Shown here piece after piece: positions 1-9,448 of a DNA stretch of 45,567 nt; the first letter of the stretch is position 1; every line of letters begins with the position of its first letter. The position numbers and the translations under genes were made by a program. The notes beneath the pieces are model-generated. The model saw nothing but the letters and a program-made list of their open reading frames with translations, was not told the DNA's origin and did no database searches. The DNA is from Campylobacterota bacterium (GTDB lineage Bacteria > Campylobacterota > Campylobacteria > Campylobacterales > JAJVLF01): the NCBI GenBank assembly GCA_029255845.1, contig JAJVLF010000015.1, positions 1-45,567 of the forward strand, written 5' to 3'.

Positions 1-12
1 GTTCATTTATTG

Positions 13-876
13 TTAGTTTCTCCTTTTAAATTTATTTATCATTAAGTGCACAACTAATACAGCAATTAATGCTATGCCAACTCTAATTAAGAAAATACTT
101 AAAACATCTGCTCCAAAAAAAGCAAATATTAAAGTTTCTTCTACTAATCCGTGTGCCAACATTAAGAATACTAATAATAGTATTTTTTCTTTTGGTTTAA
201 CTTGTTTTATCTCTTGCAATAATATTCCTGCACCATAAGTAACTCCCAATAACCCACCTACACTTAGACTTGATACATATGAGTGTTTTTCTAAAAATAC
301 TTTAAACCATTTTAATGTTTTAAAGTATTCAAAAAAGAGAATTAAGCTTACAACCAAGAGTATAACTTTACTTGCTAATATTAAAGAATTATAAATTGAA
401 TTAAATACATAAGGTATAAACTCTTTTATTTGCTCTTGTGCTATAATTTCATTTTGTATTAAATGTAAATCAGATGAAGCAATATGCATAGCAATAAATG
501 CCCCAAAATAACCTAATATAAGTCTACTAATCCAGTGAATATGTATATTCATACCAACTTTTTTTAGCACAGCTACTTCTAGTGGCAAAGAATGACATAT
601 TGCCATAAATGTCCCCACTATAGTCCATTCATAAGCACTTAATCCAAGAGTAGACGCAACAGCAATTCCTGCATAAAGATTAAAGAAAATAACACTTGCA
701 AAACTTAATGCTACTCCAGTAGGTAAATCTAGACTACTTGTAAATGGCTCAAAAATAAATGATACTGACTCAATTAATCCAAAATATTGCAATAAATCAC
801 TCACAATACTAAAAGGTATTACAAGTTTTGCTATCATCCAAGAAGAATTCAATGCTTTTTTTAGGATTTTTTTCAT
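13..876 (-). CDS. Nucleoside recognition (Gate) domain-like membrane protein
   Basis: Multi-TM ORF; likely start at MKKILKKALNSSWMI; resembles nucleoside-recognition/spore-maturation-like membrane proteins. Confidence 0.65.
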   Translation of the reverse strand: MKKILKKALNSSWMIAKLVIPFSIVSDLLQYFGLIESVSFIFEPFTSSLDLPTGVALSFASVIFFNLYAGIAVASTLGLSAYEWTIVGTFMAICHSLPLEVAVLKKVGMNIHIHWISRLILGYFGAFIAMHIASSDLHLIQNEIIAQEQIKEFIPYVFNSIYNSLILASKVILLVVSLILFFEYFKTLKWFKVFLEKHSYVSSLSVGGLLGVTYGAGILLQEIKQVKPKEKILLLVFLMLAHGLVEETLIFAFFGADVLSIFLIRVGIALIAVLVVHLMINKFKRRN

Positions 877-883
877 TTTGTAT

Positions 884-1108
884 CTAATTCCATAATTCAC
901 AATTTAATATTGGCATATTTAGTATTGCACTTTTTCCAAAACTTATACATTGTATCGGTGGCACATCGTGCATTACCATTTCACCCTCAATATAGCAACT
1001 ATCCATAAAGTTATTAAATGTAAAAGAAATAATTTTTTCTTTATTAATTATCTGTGATATAAGAAAGTAATTCTCAATTCCATCATTTATTTGAATTAAT
1101 TGATTCAT
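884..1108 (-). CDS. Hypothetical protein, 74 aa
   Basis: ORF between the membrane protein and an AraC regulator, same strand; no recognised family. Confidence 0.45.
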   Translation of the reverse strand: MNQLIQINDGIENYFLISQIINKEKIISFTFNNFMDSCYIEGEMVMHDVPPIQCISFGKSAILNMPILNCELWN

Positions 1109-1161
1109 AGTTATTATTCCTTTAATTTTAAAATTAATGAAATAATAACTATTTTTAAAAC

Positions 1162-1959
1162 TTAATTATTGTATGATATTGACTTTTTGTGAATTTTAGG
1201 AGTAGTTGCAAATATTTTTTTAAAGTTTCTATTAAAATGACTTTGGTCATAAAATCCATTGTCATATGCAATAGTTGTTAAGTTTGTTTGTTCAAATTTA
1301 CTTAATTGTTTTTTTGCCATATTGATTCTTTTGTTAATAATAAAATTTTGAGGTGTCATTCCAGTTTCTTTTTTAAATAGCCTTATTAAATATGACTTAT
1401 TGTATCCCAAATCATTGGCTATATCATTGATGGATATTTTTAAATTTATATTAATATCAATATAATGCTTTATTTGATTGCATAAATTACAAATTTTATT
1501 TTTTTCTAAATTATTATATGAATAACTTAGAAAAATATTCTTAATTATGTCTATTAATTGTTCAGTGTATTGATACTCATTATCCGCATTTAGTATGTCT
1601 TTACATAATTTTAATATTTTATTATTATTTACTTTTGATGTTGATAAGGGAATAAAATTACTTGAATTTAAAAATAATTCAGATTGAATTTTTTTACACC
1701 AATCTATGTCTAAATATATGGTATAGTAGCCAGTAGCATTAATATTTCTTGTTTGATGAGGTTGGTATGGATTGAAAACAGCAATTGAATTAGGAGATAA
1801 TACTGCATTATCATTTTTATGTCTTATATTTAAAGAGCCTTTTTCAATAATCCCAAAACTTAACATATAATGAAAATGCATTTTATAATCAGTGAATATA
1901 TGTTTAACATATTTTATTTCACCAAATATTTCATTTTCTTTTGTGTATAAAATTTTCAT
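1162..1959 (-). CDS. AraC family transcriptional regulator
   Basis: C-terminal double HTH (INDIANDLGYNKSYLIRLFKKETGMTPQNFI...TTIAYDNGFYDQSHFNRNFKKIFATTP); N-terminal cupin-like sensor region. Confidence 0.93.
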   Translation of the reverse strand: MKILYTKENEIFGEIKYVKHIFTDYKMHFHYMLSFGIIEKGSLNIRHKNDNAVLSPNSIAVFNPYQPHQTRNINATGYYTIYLDIDWCKKIQSELFLNSSNFIPLSTSKVNNNKILKLCKDILNADNEYQYTEQLIDIIKNIFLSYSYNNLEKNKICNLCNQIKHYIDININLKISINDIANDLGYNKSYLIRLFKKETGMTPQNFIINKRINMAKKQLSKFEQTNLTTIAYDNGFYDQSHFNRNFKKIFATTPKIHKKSISYNN

Positions 1960-2173
1960 AATTTTTTTATACCCCTTTAGTAACTTTAAGGTTTAGCAAC
2001 ATATTGTAACTATTATTATATTATTTTTCTCATCAAAAATAAACATAAATTGCAGATTAGGGGTTTACCATTTAATGCAAAATTTACTTAACTTATTCTT
2101 TACTATACTTACTTGCCCTAGTTATAAATCATTAGCTAATATGTTAAATTAATATGAGAAAATCCATAATAAC

Positions 2174-3778
2174 CTAATACATCTTCTCTTTAGCCTCTAT
2201 CCCCATCATAGACAACCCTATCTTAATACTATTAGCAACTATAATTGATACCTTTAAATAATCTTTCTCATTTTCATTATCTATAAACTTATTAGCATTA
2301 TAAAAGCTATGAAATAGGGATGATAATTCGTATAAATAATCTGTTAGTTTATTTGGTGCTTTTTGATTAAAAGAATTTTCTATTGTTTCTGAAAGCATTA
2401 AGGCGAAAAGTAATAGATTTGATGATTCTTGGCTTAGGTTTTGGAAATTGTGGTTTTCTATGTCTTTTTTGCTAAATTGGCTTTTTTCTAGCAGTGAATT
2501 AATTCTTGCGTGGGCATAGTTTATGTAAAAAATAGGGTTTGATGAATTTTGCTCTTTTAGTTTGGATATGTCAAATTCTAAATGGGTGTCGAATTTCTTA
2601 GTTAAGAAAATGAATTTTAAGGCATCATTTCCTATTTCTTCCCTGACTTCCTCCATTAAGATAAAATTACCTTTTCTTTTACTCATCTTGTATGGTTTGC
2701 CGTCTTTAAGTAATGCCACCATTTGAGAAAGTAATATTTCTAATTTTTCTTCATTAAAGCCTAAAAATTTGATGGCGGATTTCACTCTATTTATATATCC
2801 GTGATGATCAGCACCCCATATATTTATATATGTGTCATAGTCTCTTTCAAATTTGTTTTTATGATATAGTATATCTCCAGCTAGATATGTCGGCACTCCA
2901 TCTTCTCTCACTACTACTCTATCTTTTTCATCACTTGCTTTTGTTGTCTCTAGCCATAATTTGCCGTCTTTTTTGTAGCAATAGTCTTTTATTATTTTTT
3001 CCGTGTCGTCCCATTTAGCATATAGGGATTTTTCACTTACAAAATAATCAAAATGAATGTCTATTTTTGATAAGTCATTTTTAATTAAATCTAATACTTT
3101 GCTTTTTGCTATATCTGCTATTTTTTTTAAGTCTTTATTAATTATAATATTTTTATCTTGCTCGTAAATATCATTAGCTATATCAAGGATATAATCCCCT
3201 CTATAATAATCCTCAGGAAATTCTACTTCCCTAGATAAGATACTCTCACAAGCTCGTAGCCATACAGATAATCCAAGCAAATCCATTTGTTTTCCCGCAT
3301 CATTTACATAATACTCTGTATCTATTTCATAACCTAAAAAACTTCCACATTTTTGTATATAATACCCACCAATAGCACCTCTAGCATGACCTATATGTAA
3401 TGGTCCTGTTGGGTTGGCTGATATATATTCTAAAAGTATTTTTTTGTTTTTCTTCTCTGCTTGGAAGCCATTTTTTAAATAATCATCACTAATTTCATTT
3501 AAAAATTCTTGTTTTAGAAATATATTTACAAAACCAGAAACAGCATTAGCTGATTCAATAAAATCTAGTTTTGAAATTATATCTGCATACTCAGTAGCGA
3601 TATGGACGGGGGATTTTTTCATTTCTTTTGCTAAAGAAAAGCAGAAATTAGTCGCAAAATGACCAAATTCTGGTTTTTTAGGTTTTTGAAGGATGATTTT
3701 ATTAAAAACAATACCATCAATATCGTTTAGTTTTTCGCTCACCATATCGGCGACTATATTACTTAAATGATTAAGCAT
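2174..3778 (-). CDS. argS: Arginyl-tRNA synthetase
   Basis: Class I signature SANPTGPLHIGHARGA, KMSKRKGN motif, DALRF-like anticodon-binding C-terminus. Confidence 0.97.
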   Translation of the reverse strand: MLNHLSNIVADMVSEKLNDIDGIVFNKIILQKPKKPEFGHFATNFCFSLAKEMKKSPVHIATEYADIISKLDFIESANAVSGFVNIFLKQEFLNEISDDYLKNGFQAEKKNKKILLEYISANPTGPLHIGHARGAIGGYYIQKCGSFLGYEIDTEYYVNDAGKQMDLLGLSVWLRACESILSREVEFPEDYYRGDYILDIANDIYEQDKNIIINKDLKKIADIAKSKVLDLIKNDLSKIDIHFDYFVSEKSLYAKWDDTEKIIKDYCYKKDGKLWLETTKASDEKDRVVVREDGVPTYLAGDILYHKNKFERDYDTYINIWGADHHGYINRVKSAIKFLGFNEEKLEILLSQMVALLKDGKPYKMSKRKGNFILMEEVREEIGNDALKFIFLTKKFDTHLEFDISKLKEQNSSNPIFYINYAHARINSLLEKSQFSKKDIENHNFQNLSQESSNLLLFALMLSETIENSFNQKAPNKLTDYLYELSSLFHSFYNANKFIDNENEKDYLKVSIIVANSIKIGLSMMGIEAKEKMY

Positions 3779-4029
3779 TAAGCTTTATTTGTGCTTTTAT
3801 CTGCCTCAATATTTTCGCTAGACTTTGTATCTTCTTTTTTAGTTTCACTACTAGCGACTTTTGTCTCTTCTTCTTTATTTTCTATTTTATCATCTTCTTT
3901 GACGGCTTTTTTAAAGTTTTTTATACCTTTACCAATACCACTTGCTAAATCTGGAATCTTTTTCGCACCAAATAATAAAACTACAATAGATAAAATAATC
4001 AATAATTCTGGCATACTAGGAACACCCAT
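3778..4029 (-). CDS. tatA: Sec-independent protein translocase TatA/E
   Basis: [38 protein letters not shown]. Confidence 0.93.
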   Translation of the reverse strand: MGVPSMPELLIILSIVVLLFGAKKIPDLASGIGKGIKNFKKAVKEDDKIENKEEETKVASSETKKEDTKSSENIEADKSTNKA

Positions 4030-4168
4030 AAATTCTCCTTTGAATTAAAAGTGTGGAATTATACCATCTTATGTTGAAAAACTATGATGGTTGCCTTAAG
4101 AAAATGTGGAAATATTTTTATATGTTTTCCTAAGTGATATTTGATATAATAAAAATAAAAGAGAAGAC

Positions 4169-4324
4169 TTGTTAAAAATATTTAATAACAAAAATAATCT
4201 TGTAGGTGATGATTTAAAGAAGCCTATTGAAAACAATATTAAGCTTAGTATTGTTTTTTCTATATTCTTAAGATATGTATTTTCGCCTCAATCTATGAGT
4301 AATAAAACAAGGATAAAAGGATGA
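4169..4324 (+). CDS. Candidate 51-aa upstream (leader) ORF with TTG start, overlapping the next CDS by ATGA
   Basis: TTG at 4169, stop TGA 4322-4324 overlaps ATG at 4321; TATAAT at about 4145; translation (M)LKIFNNKNNLVGDDLKKPIENNIKLSIVFSIFLRYVFSPQSMSNKTRIKG; below the ORF-track length cutoff. Confidence 0.4.
   Translation: MLKIFNNKNNLVGDDLKKPIENNIKLSIVFSIFLRYVFSPQSMSNKTRIKG
4230..4259 (+). terminator. Hairpin with T-tract (attenuator-like) inside the leader ORF
   Basis: aaaacaatattaagcttagtattgtttt: 28-nt palindrome centred on AAGCTT with one G.T pair, running into TTTTTT. Confidence 0.45.
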
Positions 4325-6489
4325 TTAATTCCATTAAAATCAATAATATTGCAAGCTACAAGTCAGCAACATCGTTAAAAACAGAGAAAAAGATAAATTT
4401 ACTATATGGGCTTAATGGAACAGGAAAAACTACATTATCTAATTTTTTACAAGATAAAGATAAAGTAGAATTTAAAGATTGCAGTATTATAGGTGGAGAG
4501 TCATCTAAAATACTTGTATATAATCAAAAATTTATTAATGATAATTTTTATGTAAAAGATAATTTGAAAGGTATATTTACAATATCTGAATCTAATGGGG
4601 CAGCTGAAGAAAATATTAAAAATGCAAAAACTGAAATTGAAGAAATAGATAATCAGAAACGAATAAAAGAAGATAAATTAAAAAAAATAGATGGTAGTAT
4701 AGAGAAGAAACTATTAACAGCCACTAATGAAATATGGAAAATAAAAACTATCTTTAGTGGTGGAGATAGAATTTTAGATTATTGTTTAGAAGGCATAAAG
4801 AGCAGCAAATCTTTATTATTTAAACATATCAAATCATTAGAAAAATCATCAATAAAACCTGCTAAAACAGTAGATGAACTAAAAAAGGAAATTTCACAAA
4901 TTGAAGGAGATAAGGCTATTGAAATCCCGATTTTACCAAAAGTAGAATTAAGTGGATTATCTGAAATTGAAATTGACACTATTTTTAATGAAGTTATTGT
5001 TGGAAATAAAGACAGTACAGTTTCTAATTTAATTGATAAATTTGAAAATTCAGATTGGGTAAAACTTGGGGTAACTTATTTACCAACTGAAATTGCTGGA
5101 ACTGAAATTTGCCCATTTTGTCAACAAAAAACAATTAATATGGATTTGGCTAATGAGTTAAAAAATTATTTTGATAAAACATATGAAGATAAACTTAGTA
5201 GATTAAGGCAATTAAAAGATATGTACCTTAACATAAAAAATAATATTCCCAATATGGATACCTTTTTAACAAATGAGTTTTCAAAAGCTAAAAAAATAGA
5301 ACTTGAAAATTCACATACTAAATTAATTAATATTTTAAATAAAAATATTAATGCTATAGATAGTAAAATAAAACTGCCAAGCAGTACAATTAATTTTAAA
5401 GATTATACTCAAGAAATTAGCAATTTCAATGAACTTATAGAAAGTATCAATCATTTAATTATTGGACATAATGAAAAAATAAAAAATAAACAAGCTGTCA
5501 AGGACATTATAAAAAAAGAATTTTGGGAAATAATGAGATGGGAATATGATAGCTATATATTAAGTTATGAAAAAGATTTAAAAGATTTAGAAAAAGACAA
5601 ATCAAGACTAAAAGAATCAATTAAAAAATTACTTGATGATATAAAAGCACAAAATGACATCATAAAAAAAAATCAGGGAAAAACAGCACATATTGAAGAA
5701 GCAATAAGAGCAATAAATTATCAGTTGATTTTGCTTGGATTGCATGGATTTGAAATCAAACAACATGAAAATAATTTTTATAGAATAATTAGAGAAAATG
5801 AAGATGAATCGCAATTTAAGTCATTAAGTGAAGGCGAAAAAATGATAATAAGCTTTCTTTATTTTATTGAATTATGTAAAGGTAAAGAAGATAAAGATGA
5901 AACTATTTTAAGCAAGATTATTGTTATTGATGACCCAATATCAAGCTTATCTCATAATTATATTTTTAATATTGCACAATTGATAAAAAGTTATTTTTTT
6001 GATAATTCAGACTATTCTCAAGTGTTTGTATTAACACATAGTATGTATTTTTTTCATGAACTTTGTAAATTGAAAAAACCTAAAACTAGAAAACTATTTA
6101 GAATTATTAAAAAATCAGATAAATCATCTAGTTTTTTAGAAATGAAAGAAGATGAAATTTTAAATGACTATCAAGCTTATTGGAAAATTATTAAAGACTA
6201 TGAAAATGGTAATGCTCCTGATAATATTATGGCAAATGCGATGAGAAATATTTTAGAGCATTTTTTTGCTTTTGTCTATAATGAGAAAATGAAAGAAGCT
6301 ATAAAAACAATCGATTCAAATAAATATGGTGCATTTTTAAGATATGTTGATAGAGAGTCACATTCTGACCAAACAAACATATCCGACATTAAAGAAATTG
6401 ATATAAGACTTTTTAAGAATGCTTTTAAAAAGGTTTTTGAAGATACAAAAAATATAAAACATTACAATAAAATGATGGATTTAGAATGA
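4321..6489 (+). CDS. RloC/PrrC-like anticodon nuclease (AAA_13-type ABC ATPase with CPxC zinc-hook-like motif)
   Basis: Walker A GLNGTGKTTLS; CPFC motif between coiled coils; signature LSEGEKMIISF; Walker B KIIVIDDPISSL; H-loop LTHS; C-terminal RNILE...RESH matches the R-x3-E...H triad of PrrC/RloC. Confidence 0.75.
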   Translation: MINSIKINNIASYKSATSLKTEKKINLLYGLNGTGKTTLSNFLQDKDKVEFKDCSIIGGESSKILVYNQKFINDNFYVKDNLKGIFTISESNGAAEENIKNAKTEIEEIDNQKRIKEDKLKKIDGSIEKKLLTATNEIWKIKTIFSGGDRILDYCLEGIKSSKSLLFKHIKSLEKSSIKPAKTVDELKKEISQIEGDKAIEIPILPKVELSGLSEIEIDTIFNEVIVGNKDSTVSNLIDKFENSDWVKLGVTYLPTEIAGTEICPFCQQKTINMDLANELKNYFDKTYEDKLSRLRQLKDMYLNIKNNIPNMDTFLTNEFSKAKKIELENSHTKLINILNKNINAIDSKIKLPSSTINFKDYTQEISNFNELIESINHLIIGHNEKIKNKQAVKDIIKKEFWEIMRWEYDSYILSYEKDLKDLEKDKSRLKESIKKLLDDIKAQNDIIKKNQGKTAHIEEAIRAINYQLILLGLHGFEIKQHENNFYRIIRENEDESQFKSLSEGEKMIISFLYFIELCKGKEDKDETILSKIIVIDDPISSLSHNYIFNIAQLIKSYFFDNSDYSQVFVLTHSMYFFHELCKLKKPKTRKLFRIIKKSDKSSSFLEMKEDEILNDYQAYWKIIKDYENGNAPDNIMANAMRNILEHFFAFVYNEKMKEAIKTIDSNKYGAFLRYVDRESHSDQTNISDIKEIDIRLFKNAFKKVFEDTKNIKHYNKMMDLE

Positions 6490-6535
6490 ATAAAATAGAA
6501 TTTTTACTTAATTATATAAAAATTAAAAACTAAGT

Positions 6536-7234
6536 ATGAGGCTTATAAAAAAAGATTTTGTAGATAAAAATGTTAAATCTATACTTGGATATCCACTGCC
6601 ATCAGGTAAAGCTTACTATATAGAAAATGATGTAGGTTTAATTGAATATGGGAGCGATTATTATATTAACAACAATAATTTTTCTAATGAAAAAAAAGAC
6701 ATTATAGATCTTACAAAAGGCCTACCTTCTAGCTTTAAATATAATACAACAGATAACAAGCAGTCTAATAATTTTAATAAACAATCTTTATTAAGTTCTA
6801 ATGAAAGAAATTATCAAAAAGCTTTACTTTATTTAACATTTAGCGAAGAAAAGATGAAGCCATTTGTTGGATATAAAAAATATAATAATAAGTTTTTATC
6901 AAGCATATATTCTTTTTATTTAAAAGAAGACTTTTTGTCTCTAAAACAAATAGAGACTATACTTAAAATAGAAAAAAATAGTCATAAAGATATTATTAAT
7001 AAATATGGTTATCATAGTATTTCATTGAAAAATTTAGAAACCTGTTATGCTTACGAATACAAAATAAAAAGAGCCATTGATAAATTAGAGGATAAGAAGT
7101 TTATGCAAGAAATACTGAAAACTTTATATCAATATTTATACCTAACTGATAAACAAATTGAAGCGATTAGAAAATGGTTTCAGTATTTACCAAAAGATTT
7201 ACAAGAAGCCAAATTAAGGTCTTTTGATGTATAA
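6536..7234 (+). CDS. Hypothetical protein, 232 aa, downstream of RloC-like gene
   Basis: Complete ORF 46 bp after the ATPase, same strand; no recognised domain. Confidence 0.65.
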   Translation: MRLIKKDFVDKNVKSILGYPLPSGKAYYIENDVGLIEYGSDYYINNNNFSNEKKDIIDLTKGLPSSFKYNTTDNKQSNNFNKQSLLSSNERNYQKALLYLTFSEEKMKPFVGYKKYNNKFLSSIYSFYLKEDFLSLKQIETILKIEKNSHKDIINKYGYHSISLKNLETCYAYEYKIKRAIDKLEDKKFMQEILKTLYQYLYLTDKQIEAIRKWFQYLPKDLQEAKLRSFDV

Positions 7235-7368
7235 AAATAAGCAAAATTTAAAAGTATTAAAAATACCACAAAGGCAAGTAATAACTAAGCTAGATATGAA
7301 AATAGTAAATTTCACTAATAAAAATATAGAGCAAACATTTAAGCACTCAAATAAGGAGCATGTAGATA

Positions 7369-8364
7369 ATGAGCGATATTGCAATATATGAAAATACTAA
7401 TGGAGACATAAAAGTAGATGTTACTTTTGAAGATGATAGTATTTGGCTTAATCAATCACAGATTTGTGAAGTGTTTGCTAAATCAAAATCTACTATAAGT
7501 GAGCATATAAGTAATATATTTGATGAAGAGGAATTAGAGCAATATTTAACTGTTCGGAAATTCCGAACAGTTCAAATGGAAGGAAATAGAGAAGTAGCAA
7601 GAGATGTTGATGTTTATAATCTTGATATGATAATCGCTATTGGCTTTAGAGTAAAATCTACTCAAGGGACAAAATTTAGACAATGGGCTACAAAAAAATT
7701 AAATGAATATATCACAAAAGGTTTTATGCTAGATGATGATAGATTTAAAAGTGGTAATTCTATGGAGTATTTTGATGAGTTGCAAGATAGGCTTAGAGAT
7801 ATACGGCTTTCAGAGCGATTTTTTTATCAAAAAATAAAAGATATTTACACTACAAGCTATGATTATAATCCTAAAAACATAAAAACAATAGAATTTTTTA
7901 AGATTGTTCAAAATAAATTATTATGGGCTATATCAGAGCAGACAGCCTCACAATTGGCTTATGAGAGGATAGACATAAATCTACCAAACCTTGGAATGAA
8001 CTCACTTGATAAAAAAGGTAAAAATATCACAAAAGCAGATGTAAGAATAGGTAAAAATTATTTAGATGAAAATGAGATAAAGCAATTAGCTCTTATAGTA
8101 GAGCAATATCTTGCATTTGCTGAGTCTATGGCTACACAAAAAACTAAAATGTTTATGGATGATTGGATTAAAAGACTTGATAGTATTATAAGTCTTAATG
8201 GAAAAGAGATATTAAATAGTGCTGGTAAAATTAGCCATAGTTCGATGATGGAAAAAACTTCAAAAATTTATGAAGAATATAAAAATCAAAAAAAACAAGA
8301 GGAAAAAAAGCAGAGCTTGAAAGAGCTTGAAGATGATATAAAAAATTTAGGGGTTTTAAAATGA
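7369..8364 (+). CDS. RhuM family protein
   Basis: IWLNQSQICEVFAKSKSTISEHISNIFDEEEL...TVRKFRTVQMEGNREVARDVDVYNLDMIIAIGFRVKSTQGTKFRQWATKKLNEYITKGF. Confidence 0.92.
   Translation: MSDIAIYENTNGDIKVDVTFEDDSIWLNQSQICEVFAKSKSTISEHISNIFDEEELEQYLTVRKFRTVQMEGNREVARDVDVYNLDMIIAIGFRVKSTQGTKFRQWATKKLNEYITKGFMLDDDRFKSGNSMEYFDELQDRLRDIRLSERFFYQKIKDIYTTSYDYNPKNIKTIEFFKIVQNKLLWAISEQTASQLAYERIDINLPNLGMNSLDKKGKNITKADVRIGKNYLDENEIKQLALIVEQYLAFAESMATQKTKMFMDDWIKRLDSIISLNGKEILNSAGKISHSSMMEKTSKIYEEYKNQKKQEEKKQSLKELEDDIKNLGVLK
7548..7572. repeat. Perfect 25-bp palindrome within the RhuM CDS
   Basis: aactgttcggaa-a-ttccgaacagtt; 12-bp arms, 1-nt centre. Confidence 0.9.
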
Positions 8365-8878
8365 ATATAAGATTTAAAATTCAAGAGTATCAAAGTAAGG
8401 CGGTAAATTCAAGTAGGCTAATCAATGAGCAAAAAGCAGTAACTTGACTTATGATAGTCTAAATGACACTCATAATATAGAAGATATTTTTACAATAAAT
8501 CAATAAAATATACATTTTAAAAATGCAAAAAAGTGTTAAGCATATATATTTTATAGCAGAAACAAAAGGAAGTATGTCTAGTATGGAATTAAGAGATACG
8601 GAAAAAGTAAAAATAAAATGTGCTGAAAAGTTTTTTAATAGACTTCTTTCAAAACCTATCAAATTGGATATATGAATTATAGTGCATTAATTTGTGAAAA
8701 TAAAAACTAAGTAATAGCCGTAGCTATTGCGAAGGTTTTATTTTTGCAAAGTGATGTGCTATAATTTATATAGCCTTTTGATAGGTTTTGAAAGAAGTCT
8801 AATACTATTAGCAATCGTGAAGTTGTTTATAAAAAAATTGATGGTTATGATGAGCTTATGAATATTGTAAGTTTGTAA
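8361..8878 (+). pseudogene. Remnant of type III restriction enzyme Res subunit (internal deletion plus MITE insertion)
   Basis: N-terminal MNIRFKIQEYQSKAVNS; C-terminal [35 protein letters not shown]...NREVVYKKIDGYDELMNIV; stop codons in between. Confidence 0.75.
8641..8799. mobile_element. MITE-like palindromic element with 22-bp perfect TIRs and 5-bp TSD (TAATA)
   Basis: gacttctttcaaaacctatcaa (8641-8662) / ttgataggttttgaaagaagtc (8778-8799); flanked by taata at 8636-8640 and 8800-8804; interior also largely self-complementary. Confidence 0.9.
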
Positions 8879-8932
8879 CCATTATGGGAATAGGGGTTGA
8901 GACAAATTAATTTAATTTATCGTAACATCTAT

Positions 8933-9448
8933 TTATAAATTAGCCACACATCGAATAAATGATTTTCTACTTTCTCTAATCCATATTTTAAAACCAGCTC
9001 TAAAATGAACTCCCCATATAGAAGATGTATTTCCAGAAAACTTAGTGCTTGAGAAATAAAATGCACCTCTGGTGTTTTTAAATGTCATATTAGTATGAGA
9101 ATTTTTTGATGAGTCTAAAATGATTGATGAAAGCTCCGTAATCGTAGGCAATCTCCAGTTTAGATTTAATGTATCTAAAGAGCTACAATATTCTTGTGAT
9201 TCTTGAAATGTTTTTGGTAGAGATATTACATCTTTATTATCTTGCCAAACTATCTTGCTATTATTATCTACAACTAGATTATTAATTTCATCTCTTGAAA
9301 ATCTAATGCTATCATCTACGATATAAGAATTTTGATTTATTATAATATCCGTATCTGTAAAACTAGCTGTATTTTCTAATTCCCCACAGCTATTAATAAG
9401 CATAATGACCGATACAGCCAATATTAACTTTAGTGAAATATGTCTCAT
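8933..9448 (-). CDS. DUF1566 (Lcl C-terminal-like) lipoprotein
   Basis: Lipobox-like LINSCGE; WRLPTITELSSI...FKNTRGAFYFSST...SFIRCV pattern. Confidence 0.75.
   Translation of the reverse strand: MRHISLKLILAVSVIMLINSCGELENTASFTDTDIIINQNSYIVDDSIRFSRDEINNLVVDNNSKIVWQDNKDVISLPKTFQESQEYCSSLDTLNLNWRLPTITELSSIILDSSKNSHTNMTFKNTRGAFYFSSTKFSGNTSSIWGVHFRAGFKIWIRESRKSFIRCVANL

Noticed and set aside
7227-7391. 54-codon ORF between the 232-aa gene and rhuM
   Set aside because: Overlaps both neighbours and has no recognisable homology from inspection; could be a remnant but unsupported.
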